Origin: FEN-987 sp964598845
GTDB taxonomy: Archaea; Thermoproteota; Bathyarchaeia; 40CM-2-53-6
Direction: 5' to 3'
DNA length: 64,000 bases
NCBI GenBank assembly: GCA_964598845.1
Contig: CAZRDM010000007.1
Span: 1 to 64,000 of the forward strand
Both the position numbers and the translations under genes were made by a program. Every line of letters starts with the position of its first letter. Position 1 is the first letter of the stretch. Below are positions 1 through 7,393 of the stretch, one piece after another. The notes beneath the pieces are model-generated. The model had not been told where the DNA came from, searched no databases, and was given only the letters and a program-made list of their open reading frames with translations.

Positions 1-71
1 TTGCGTCGCGAACGTCAATGTCGCATCGTAGCGCGAAATCGTGGCCAAGATTCTATCGAAAGCGGGTTTGT

Positions 72-1247
72 CTAGATCAGGCCCATTTGCTCGGCAACGA
101 TTTCCGCGAGGTCTTGAACTCGCTTCGAGTCTGGAAACCTAGACGACGCTTCGCCTAGGTTCTGATCGCAAGAAGGGCATGTAGACAGAATAATGTCCGC
201 GCCTGTCGTGTTAAGCATTGCGATGCGCTTGTCAGCGAGGTCGCCGGACATGACGCTGTTGGTGGCCTTGAGTAATCCGCCTGACCCACAGCATCTTCCG
301 ATGAGGCCGCTCTCCTCGGGTTCGATGAGCTTCTTGACGAACGAGCCTAGCACTCGTCTGGGTTCGTCCACCACTCCGCCGAGACGGGCGAGCTCGCAAG
401 GGTCGTGGTAGGTTGCGGCGGCTTCCAGCTTGGGAATGTGTATCTTGCCCTCATTGAGGTATCGATCAAGCAGTTGCGTGAAGTGAAGGACCTTGAAGTT
501 CGGCTTCCTCCCAAGTATCCGAGGATACTCTTCTCGAAAGGCCAAGCAGCAGCCGGGGCATCCGCTAACCACAATCTTTGCACGCATTCTTTCGATGTTT
601 CGCACATTATGTTCAGCGATTTCTCGGTAGCCTTCCGTGGCGCCGCTGACGCCAAGAGGATGGCCACAACACCATTCTTCTGCCATCAGGCTCCAGTTTT
701 CACCGATGTGGTTGAGGATGGCAGCTACAGCTTGGGCGATCCGTTGACTTCGACCGGAATAGGATGTCACGCACCCGACAAAGTAGACGATCTCCGCCTC
801 GTCTTGGACTCTGACCTCGGTGCCGGTATACGTTGCCCAATCTCTCCGGGACTCAGTGTCCATTCCGAAGATGTTCTTGGGTCCGAAGAGCGTCTTCTCC
901 ATCAGGCCTACGGATTGCGGCGCCAGTCCTTGCCTTACTGCAAGTTCTCTGAGTCTGAGCCAAAGGTCCAACAGGTTCAGCTCCAGATGGCATTTCTCCG
1001 TGCACCGTCCGCAGGTGGTACAGTCGAAGAGCCGTTGCACGAATTCTGATGCTATTCGAGGATTCGACGTGAAGACGTTAGTGCGCCTATTCTCAAGCAT
1101 CTTTTTGAGGAGAAAGATCTTCCCGCGCGGCGACATGGATTCCCAGCCCGACCGATCATAGATCGGACACCACTTTACGCAGTAACCGCATTGGGCACAG
1201 GCGAAGATATCTTCCCTCTGAAGCCTCGACAACATAGCGCTTAGCAC
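72..1247 (-). CDS. HdrD/GlcF-like iron-sulfur protein with two CCG domains
   Basis: Probable electron-transfer partner of the adjacent FAD oxidase, moving electrons from a 2-hydroxyacid or similar substrate to a thiol/disulfide, quinone or ferredoxin acceptor. Two ferredoxin motifs lie near the N-terminus (Cys 17/20/23/27 and 76/79/82/86), followed by two complete CCG domains (about residues 155-235 and 283-370), each with the C...CC...CPxC pattern that binds the non-cubane cluster of HdrB/HdrD. No membrane segment is visible. The GTG start abuts the stop of the upstream oxidase; ATG at 1235 is an alternative. Known relatives are HdrD, GlcF and LldE. The partnership is inferred from the operon; the substrate cannot be read from sequence. 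Confidence 0.85.
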   Translation of the reverse strand: MLSAMLSRLQREDIFACAQCGYCVKWCPIYDRSGWESMSPRGKIFLLKKMLENRRTNVFTSNPRIASEFVQRLFDCTTCGRCTEKCHLELNLLDLWLRLRELAVRQGLAPQSVGLMEKTLFGPKNIFGMDTESRRDWATYTGTEVRVQDEAEIVYFVGCVTSYSGRSQRIAQAVAAILNHIGENWSLMAEEWCCGHPLGVSGATEGYREIAEHNVRNIERMRAKIVVSGCPGCCLAFREEYPRILGRKPNFKVLHFTQLLDRYLNEGKIHIPKLEAAATYHDPCELARLGGVVDEPRRVLGSFVKKLIEPEESGLIGRCCGSGGLLKATNSVMSGDLADKRIAMLNTTGADIILSTCPSCDQNLGEASSRFPDSKRVQDLAEIVAEQMGLI

Positions 1248-2690
1248 CTAGAACCACACCCCTAGTCGCCACAGCGTTTCGAGGAACCCAGCATAGAGGG
1301 TCCTAGGGAGGGGGAAGCCGAGCCTGGTCTTCGCCGTTAAGGTCTTACCCGGGTTCAGAATGCCGTTCGGGTCCAACAGGTGCTTCATTTTGGTGAATTC
1401 TTTCCTTCTGGTCGGCTCCGAAGCCGCGAAGTGGAAGGAGTTCCAGAGCCCGTAACCGTAGGAACGTCCTCCAATCGCAATCGCGCGGTCGATCAGCTTC
1501 TTCGTTATCGCAGAGTGAGTGAGATACCGAAAGGAGCGGCGTTCGTCGCTTAGAAACAGCGGGAGGAACAGTACTTGATCTGAGGAAACCCAGATGGCTT
1601 CAACTTCCACATCGGTGGAAGCGTCACAACCAAGTTGCCACGCGTATTGGATTATTTCGGTCAGACGGTTCGAAGGCACCAACACGTCAGAGGTCAAAAC
1701 AGTCGGCCCGAGTTTCTTGATTCGAAGCGGATAGAACCGCTCACTCCATTCAAATTCAGCCTCGTACCGTGGCCTTAGGATGCCGCCCTTTTTAGCTACC
1801 ATTTCAACAAAGGTGTTCATAGATTCCTCGACTTGGTCAGGCGTACCCGCGTAGTATCCGAAGACTATGGCCCCTGATTCAGCGCCCTCCAGGCTCAGGA
1901 GAACTTCTCTTTCGCGGGACCTCACGAAGCCAAAGGCTCTCAGGATCAAGCTGAACGGCTTTGTGCTTCGAGCCAAGTCCTTAGCGACTTCGACGGCATT
2001 CGCCAGCTGATGAAAGTACGCCAAGAATGGAGCTCCTGACTGCCTCTTAGGCACAAGTCTAAGGGTCAGCTCTCCAAATATACAGAGGCCCCCTTCTGAA
2101 CCAAACAGCTGGTCGGGCGTAACCCAGCCTGTCGACGAGTCGACGATCGTCTTCTCTCCAGTAGGTAGAATGATAGTAATCGATGCTACGTTGTCCCCGA
2201 GGCTTCCATACTCGATAGAGCCGTAGCCCAAACCTCCTGTAGCCGCGAACCCTCCCACCGTGGAGCTCGGTGCGCTGGAAGGGTAGACCGGCAGCTCATA
2301 ATCCGTTTTCTCCAGAAAGTCCAAGACATCCTTCCAGACCACGCCACATTGAACCGTGAGAAGACCTCTGGCTTCATCAAAAGAGACGATCTTGTTCAAG
2401 TCTCGCAGATCCAAGAGGATTCCTCCCAAGTTGGGAACAGCTCCACCGTATCCCCACGTAGCTGAACCACGAGGTGTGACAGGTACCTTGAGGTTGTTGG
2501 CGAGCCTTAGGATGCCCGCGACCTCGCCGAGGCTCTGGGGTTTGACGATGATATCGGGGAGGCTGTTGAAGAGCCACAAGACGTTACGCGGGATAGGGGC
2601 AAGGTCGTGGCTGTACGCGGTTCTTTCCACGTAACTGGTGGAGACTCTATGGCTCCCTAGGAGGTCGGTCATGATCCTCTCGAGAGACAA
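1248..2690 (-). CDS. FAD-binding oxidase/dehydrogenase, GlcD/D-lactate dehydrogenase family
   Basis: Flavin-dependent oxidation of a small 2-hydroxyacid is the usual role of this family (glycolate, D-lactate). The N-terminal FAD-binding fold is clear: a PRGSATWGYGG stretch near residue 77, then a glycine-rich PSSAPSSTVGGFAATGG segment near residue 136. The C-terminus ends with the family signature LDPNGILNPGKTL. At 480 aa it has the normal length. It lies 17 bp downstream of the lipoyl-like gene and directly upstream of the CCG Fe-S gene, so the three are probably one transcript and one complex. Similar GlcD-HdrD pairs occur in lactate-using archaea such as Archaeoglobus, but the substrate here is unknown. 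Confidence 0.88.
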   Translation of the reverse strand: MSLERIMTDLLGSHRVSTSYVERTAYSHDLAPIPRNVLWLFNSLPDIIVKPQSLGEVAGILRLANNLKVPVTPRGSATWGYGGAVPNLGGILLDLRDLNKIVSFDEARGLLTVQCGVVWKDVLDFLEKTDYELPVYPSSAPSSTVGGFAATGGLGYGSIEYGSLGDNVASITIILPTGEKTIVDSSTGWVTPDQLFGSEGGLCIFGELTLRLVPKRQSGAPFLAYFHQLANAVEVAKDLARSTKPFSLILRAFGFVRSREREVLLSLEGAESGAIVFGYYAGTPDQVEESMNTFVEMVAKKGGILRPRYEAEFEWSERFYPLRIKKLGPTVLTSDVLVPSNRLTEIIQYAWQLGCDASTDVEVEAIWVSSDQVLFLPLFLSDERRSFRYLTHSAITKKLIDRAIAIGGRSYGYGLWNSFHFAASEPTRRKEFTKMKHLLDPNGILNPGKTLTAKTRLGFPLPRTLYAGFLETLWRLGVWF

Positions 2691-2707
2691 GGCGAGTTCC
2701 TCCGCTG

Positions 2708-3196
2708 CTAGCCTGGTCTCAACGTGAGAAGCCGCTCCAGTTCTTCAGGCTTTGAGACGAGCTCCTTCTTGTCTTCCTCGAGTTGGAAGGGTTGGAAGAC
2801 TGCGATCCAGCCGTGTCCATAAGGATCGGTGTTGATGAGTTCCGGATGTTCTCGAAGCTCGTCATTGATTTCCTGAATCAAACCGAAGACAGGCGCGCGG
2901 AGAAGCACGATCCTCCTTCCAGACTCGATAGATCCGAAGGGGTGTCCCCGACTGACGTACCGGCCTTTCGGCAGGATCCGGACGAACTCGATAGGTCCGA
3001 CATTCTGTTGGCCAAAGTCCGTTAGTCCGACATGGACCTTGGACTGAGGGTTCTCGCTTTCAGCGATTCTGACCCACATGTGGTCTGGGGAGTACAGTAG
3101 GTTTTCATGGAACTCGTATCTGCTCAGCAACTTCACGTACGCTTCACCTCGAAGCGCTCTGAGTATGGCCTTTATATAGTCCCGTGCGTCTAGCAT
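2708..3196 (-). CDS. GcvH-like lipoyl-domain protein lacking the lipoyl lysine
   Basis: The protein matches the glycine cleavage H-protein fold over about residues 31-140: YSPDHMWVRI near the start, VGLTDFGQQNVGPIEFV, then PFGSIES, and a C-terminal LINTDPYGHGWIAVFQP. In GcvH the ESVKA segment carries the lysine that is lipoylated; here the same position reads ESGRR, with Arg94 (AGG codon at 2915-2917) in place of lysine, so it should not accept lipoate. About 30 extra residues precede the domain and a charged tail follows. It is the first gene of the operon with the FAD oxidase and the CCG Fe-S protein. A perfect 16-bp palindrome ends one base before its ATG. The role is unknown; a structural or regulatory subunit is plausible. 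Confidence 0.8.
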   Translation of the reverse strand: MLDARDYIKAILRALRGEAYVKLLSRYEFHENLLYSPDHMWVRIAESENPQSKVHVGLTDFGQQNVGPIEFVRILPKGRYVSRGHPFGSIESGRRIVLLRAPVFGLIQEINDELREHPELINTDPYGHGWIAVFQPFQLEEDKKELVSKPEELERLLTLRPG

Positions 3197-3310
3197 TTAG
3201 TACATGTACTAAGTGGCTATGTTACTTATATTCGGAAATCGGTATAAGCGAATATATACTAGGCCCATCCAAAACACTCTGCTCTCGCCCGAAGGGGGCA
3301 CAGGCGGTTA
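3197..3310. promoter_or_regulatory. Divergent promoter region with palindrome and inverted repeat
   Basis: A perfect 16-bp palindrome (TTAGTACATGTACTAA) occupies 3197-3212, touching the start codon of the leftward lipoyl-like gene. An 8-bp inverted repeat (TATATTCG at 3227-3234, CGAATATA at 3249-3256) with a 14-bp spacer supplies a TATA-like box for each direction. The leftward TATA predicts a start of transcription inside the palindrome, so a bound repressor could block it directly. The rightward AATATATACT box lies about 55 bp before the AbrB/PhoU gene. Sequence features are seen directly; the operator role is inference. Confidence 0.55.
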
Positions 3311-4378
3311 ATGTCACGCATTCGAAGGGTCCTGAAGCTAGGAAGATCAACCCTAGCCGTTACCCTCCCCAAGGACTGGGTGGATACGCTCAGGCTGAAA
3401 CAAGGTGACTATCTGATCGTTGATGAGACCGATAGCAGCGCACTGAAACTCGTTCCCAGCAAGGAACAGGTCGAAGCAGGGCCAAGAGTCTGCGTGATCA
3501 ACGCCGACCTATGCGAGGAACCGAACATGCTTTGCAGAATAGTGATCGGCGCTTATCTGGTCGGCCACAAGATGATTTGGATCCAATCGAGAACGCGGTT
3601 TAAGCCTGAACATATCCGAGAACTGGAAAAAGTGACGCTCTCCTTGGTGGGCCTCCTTGTATCAGAGCAGACCGACAACCTCGTTGTCCTGCAGAGCTTG
3701 GCCGACCCCTCGAAACCCACGGTGGACAACTCCATCCGTAGGCTTCATCTGATTTCATCGTTTATGCGGGAAACGGTGGTAAAAGCGCTCATTGATGAAA
3801 CAGCCAATGAGCTCTTCAAAGTTGCTGCCATGGGAAAGGAAGGTGATCGAGTCTACTGGCTGGCGGTTAGGCAAGTGCTCTCTGCCATCAAGGACCGAAA
3901 GTTGGCCCAGGCTTCGGGGATCAGGTCACAATGCTGGCTACTGGGTGACAGAGCTGTGCTGAGCAATCTTAAGGCGATCGTCAACTGCACGGAGGTAATG
4001 GCAAGAGAAGCCGCGAAGCTGCTCGAACGCTGCTTCCGCTTAGAAGACGATGTTAGGAGCGAAATCTCCGCGCTCGACGCCGGGATCATGGATGCTTCAG
4101 AAGGTGCGGTCAGAGCTCTCATCACGCGGGATGTCGGTCTAGCAAATCAGGTCATTGAGAGCATCAAGAGGCTGGAGGAGGACGCCAACAGAGTCACAGA
4201 TCGCCTCTCAGAAATAGTTCAGGCGCCCCTATGTCGAAGCTCGATCTTGAGACTCGTATGCGGACTGAGCGAGATTGCCTTGAGGCACAAGGCGGTCGCT
4301 GAAATTGCTGTCAACCGCGCATTAGAGGAATCCGGCGATTATGCGATTATCGACGTAGGCTTCACTAGGAAAACCTAG
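3311..4378 (+). CDS. AbrB/SpoVT-type DNA-binding protein with PhoU-like domain
   Basis: Residues 1-50 form an AbrB/MazE-type swapped-hairpin DNA-binding domain (RRVLKLGRSTLAVTLPKDWV, then GDYLIVDE), the usual start of archaeal 'phosphate uptake regulator' proteins. The remaining 300 residues are predicted helical with the repeated acidic/hydrophobic pattern of PhoU domains. No phosphate transporter lies nearby; instead it sits divergently from the lipoyl-like/FAD-oxidase/Fe-S operon and faces the HdrE-HdrD gene. It could therefore control this redox island through the palindrome in the shared upstream region. The family call is reliable; the target genes are inference from position. Confidence 0.8.
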   Translation: MSRIRRVLKLGRSTLAVTLPKDWVDTLRLKQGDYLIVDETDSSALKLVPSKEQVEAGPRVCVINADLCEEPNMLCRIVIGAYLVGHKMIWIQSRTRFKPEHIRELEKVTLSLVGLLVSEQTDNLVVLQSLADPSKPTVDNSIRRLHLISSFMRETVVKALIDETANELFKVAAMGKEGDRVYWLAVRQVLSAIKDRKLAQASGIRSQCWLLGDRAVLSNLKAIVNCTEVMAREAAKLLERCFRLEDDVRSEISALDAGIMDASEGAVRALITRDVGLANQVIESIKRLEEDANRVTDRLSEIVQAPLCRSSILRLVCGLSEIALRHKAVAEIAVNRALEESGDYAIIDVGFTRKT

Positions 4379-4449
4379 CCTTACCGCTTCACTCCTGATC
4401 GTGAGATGTACGATGAGAGAAGAAGAGTTGGAGATGGCCCAGCGGCGCC

Positions 4450-6480
4450 TCAGCCTTCAATCGATCTTAGAACAAGCTCTGCCAGATCCACGATCTTCAA
4501 GGGGCTACGCTCAGTGGCTTCCTTCGACAGCGCCTTCAACATGGTCCGCTTGCACTGCTGACAGGCAGTGACGATCGTCCCTGCGCCTGTTTCCTTCGCG
4601 AGAGATATCAACTGCTTCGCGATCACTCCGGGGAAATTCTCATCAACAACTTCCACATCTCCTCCTCCTCCGCAGCAAAGTGCTTTCTCTCTGTTGAAAC
4701 GCATCTCAAAGAAGGAAAGGCCGGGGATGCTCCTGATGACATCTCTCGGAGAATCGTATACTCCTGAGTTTCTGCCTAGGTCGCAAGGATCGTGATAGGT
4801 GACCGTGTCGTTCACTGACTTCAGATGGATCTTCCCTTCTCTGATCAGTCGCAATATGTATTGGGAGTGATGGAGGATTTCGACGTCGACATCATACTCG
4901 GTCTTCCATGAATGATAGCATGATGGACAGGAGCATACCACGGTCTTGACGCCTAAGTCCCCTATCCGCTTGATGTTCGTTTTCCTCAACTCTTCCGCTT
5001 CCCTTCGCATCCCCGCCCAGACCAGCGGATATCCGCAGCACCACTCGTTCTCTCCAAGGATAGCGAAGTCTACGCTTGCGTGTTGAAGGACCTGTGCAAC
5101 AGCTACTGCTACGTCTTGCACTGTTGGAGAGAATGAGGACATGCAGCCCACAAAATACGCCACCTCCGCATGCGTCTTCTTCATCAAGGCCTCGTCTGGG
5201 TTTGGAAGATATTCAACCCACATCGCTCTCTCCGAATTCGGAAGACCCAGAACATTGTGCGTTGAGGCGACGGCATCTCTCATCACATTGAAGTTAGGAG
5301 GATAGTGGCCTTCGTTGACCAGGAATTCTCGTATCGCCCTTCCAAGAGAACGTGTGTCGATGCCGATCGGGCACACCTCCCGGCATCTTGCGCAGAGCGT
5401 GCAGTAGTAGACTCCCCGGGAGAAGAGCTTGAGTTCGGTAGGAGTTGGCTCTTCTTGTCTGAGTATCATGGCTGTTGGACCATGTCTCCGTCGCATGATC
5501 GATCTGAGGTTCTTGAGTATGCCCAGATAGACAGTCCCCGGATTTGTTGTTTCGGAGTATACCTCACAATTGTCAGCGCAAACTCCACAACTGAGACATC
5601 CATCGATCTCCACCATTTGTTTAACAGAGAATGCTCTCGTGGTTGAAAGGGCCTCAATCTTCACTTCTTGTCCTCGAGAGAAGTTTGCGAGAACAACCAG
5701 CGGCCCTGTGAAGATATGCCAAAGCTTGGAGTTCAGTGGTATGGAGGTCATGAAGAGCCCCAGCAGGAAACCAGACAATGACCACGATGCATACGACGCA
5801 TACGTCAAGTCCAACCTGAGGGGTTCCAGTATCTGCGAAATCCCATATGCAAGGAACCAGTAGCCTCCGATGGATACAGGTACGTCATACTGGAGAAGCG
5901 AGATGCTCTCGCCGACCAACCTTATCACCAACCAAGCAACCGTCAAAATGATTGCCGACACATCGGCGAGCGATGTTTTGAGAGGCGTCTCCTTGAGTAC
6001 GAACCTGCGGTAGACAAACGAAATCTCGCCGAAAATGATCACAGCCATGAAGAGGTTGTCCAGAAATCCATACAAATTCTCTATTGGACCCACGGCTCCC
6101 ACTGGGACAACCTCGAAGAAGTATGCGGGAAGGAATGGCGCGTAGAGGAAGACAGTGAGTGGATCTTCGGGACCGATCTTTGGAAGTACTTCTGCCATGA
6201 GATGATTGATCAAGATAACGCCGACGTAGCTGATGAGGAACGCTGAAATGACAATCCCCCTGACCATGTTCTCCTTGGACAGTCTAGTGAACAGAAGGGA
6301 ATTTGAGAAGAAAGCCTTTAGGAGACCGAAAATCTTCCTGCTGAAAACGGATCTGATGGCGCTCTCCACAGCTCGCCGAAAAGCGTCAGCCACCTTGAAC
6401 CAGACCGCAACATTCCACGCTCCGAAGAACACGCAGGCTGCCGTGCCTATCGCAAAGAATAGCGCGTAAGATGCAATCAT
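4450..6480 (-). CDS. Membrane HdrE-HdrD fusion (HmeC/DsrM-like plus CCG Fe-S domains)
   Basis: Residues 1-270 contain about five to six hydrophobic segments resembling the cytochrome b-like subunit HdrE/NarI. The soluble part starts near 275 with two ferredoxin motifs (Cys 295/298/301/305, and CTLCARCREVCPIG near 365), then two full CCG domains beginning near residues 445 and 565, each with C...CC...CxxC. This is HdrE fused to HdrD, an architecture seen in archaea and sulfate reducers that links a membrane quinone or methanophenazine pool to a disulfide-type reductant. It probably takes electrons into or out of the membrane for the soluble Hdr proteins around it. It appears monocistronic. A TATATA box near 6555 could drive it with a leader of about 50 nt. 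Confidence 0.85.
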   Translation of the reverse strand: MIASYALFFAIGTAACVFFGAWNVAVWFKVADAFRRAVESAIRSVFSRKIFGLLKAFFSNSLLFTRLSKENMVRGIVISAFLISYVGVILINHLMAEVLPKIGPEDPLTVFLYAPFLPAYFFEVVPVGAVGPIENLYGFLDNLFMAVIIFGEISFVYRRFVLKETPLKTSLADVSAIILTVAWLVIRLVGESISLLQYDVPVSIGGYWFLAYGISQILEPLRLDLTYASYASWSLSGFLLGLFMTSIPLNSKLWHIFTGPLVVLANFSRGQEVKIEALSTTRAFSVKQMVEIDGCLSCGVCADNCEVYSETTNPGTVYLGILKNLRSIMRRRHGPTAMILRQEEPTPTELKLFSRGVYYCTLCARCREVCPIGIDTRSLGRAIREFLVNEGHYPPNFNVMRDAVASTHNVLGLPNSERAMWVEYLPNPDEALMKKTHAEVAYFVGCMSSFSPTVQDVAVAVAQVLQHASVDFAILGENEWCCGYPLVWAGMRREAEELRKTNIKRIGDLGVKTVVCSCPSCYHSWKTEYDVDVEILHHSQYILRLIREGKIHLKSVNDTVTYHDPCDLGRNSGVYDSPRDVIRSIPGLSFFEMRFNREKALCCGGGGDVEVVDENFPGVIAKQLISLAKETGAGTIVTACQQCKRTMLKALSKEATERSPLKIVDLAELVLRSIEG

Positions 6481-6671
6481 GTTCGATCGCCGAGTCAGCG
6501 TACAATGAATACCTAAAGTGCTATCGAATGTTTATCAAAGATACCTACGATGTCTATATAGAGCATAGAAACCTATGCGCGGCCGAGAAGCTTAGAAGAC
6601 TGAAACCGAAGACGCACGATCGCCATCAATGATAAGACTTATGTCACCAGATCCGTGAATCCATTCCAGCA

Positions 6672-7259
6672 GTGTCAGAGAAGCCGAGTCGCTTGACAGC
6701 CTCGAACGAAGCGGTTGCACCGCTCGAGAGAACATGGCTGGTCCTCGTCAAACTCTTTGAAGAGCTAACGGCGCACGGCGTCGAGATCGACGCATCGCAA
6801 TTGCGGGATTCCAAGGCTCTTTTGCATCTCGTTCGTACGACGCCCTTAGATCCCTGCGCAGCCCCGATGAGCGAGTCCGGAAACCCGCTGATGGCCTCGG
6901 AGGAAAGTCTAGAAAAAGCGAAGGCAGAGTTAATGTCAGCTAGCCTGAGGCTAGGAGAAGCGCGGGCAAAGTATTGGAGGGAAAGAATCTCGAAGGCTGA
7001 GCTTGAGGAGGGAGGGCAACACATGGTATACGGTGAATCGCGCTTCATCTCCGGGCTTCCTAGAGATCCAACCACAGAATGGGTAAGACTAACCTTGCAG
7101 CAACCCATTGGAGCGGAAAGAGTCAAAGATGTTGCCGAGCAGTTCGGAGTACTGGTCGAGTTCGAGGACAGTCTTCACTTTGTTTTTGAGGGAGAGCCGT
7201 CGCTGGTCAAGAAGGCCCTGGCCGATGTGTACTATCTTTCCCAACCCTATGTTCTCTGA
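6672..7259 (+). CDS. DUF2096-like archaeal protein
   Basis: A soluble 195-aa protein of unknown function. The N-terminal part (LERTWLVLVKLFEEL, then LRDSKALLHLVRTTP) resembles the archaeal family DUF2096 and aligns by eye with the protein at 18296-18697 (LEKAWDILNEATAEL, LRGAKALISVCKSHP). A middle region (residues 76-110) is helical and charged. The C-terminal third (TEWVRLTLQQPIG onward) looks like a small alpha/beta domain. It converges on the hdrA gene at 7394, and its relative lies next to a second hdrA cluster, suggesting a link to Hdr complexes. The first codon is GTG. The family name is from memory of its conserved pattern. Confidence 0.6.
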   Translation: MSEKPSRLTASNEAVAPLERTWLVLVKLFEELTAHGVEIDASQLRDSKALLHLVRTTPLDPCAAPMSESGNPLMASEESLEKAKAELMSASLRLGEARAKYWRERISKAELEEGGQHMVYGESRFISGLPRDPTTEWVRLTLQQPIGAERVKDVAEQFGVLVEFEDSLHFVFEGEPSLVKKALADVYYLSQPYVL

Positions 7260-7393
7260 CTAGACTGATGCCAATGCCTCTTCACGACAAACTGAAAGGA
7301 CCGATGTTTCGTTTGAGGCCAAGCGTCTTCGAATCTATGCCGAGGGTCGGACCGGAGAGCGTGAAGTGAAGGATTGGGACAAGATACTTCTCA

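Noticed and set aside
1..71. Start of a further gene downstream of the HdrD-like gene
   Set aside because: An open minus-strand frame runs to the window edge but no start codon context or motif can be judged in 71 bases.
405..1049. Long plus-strand frame (214 aa) opposite the HdrD-like gene
   Set aside because: It is the shadow of a gene with clear Fe-S and CCG motifs; the plus frame has no recognisable pattern.
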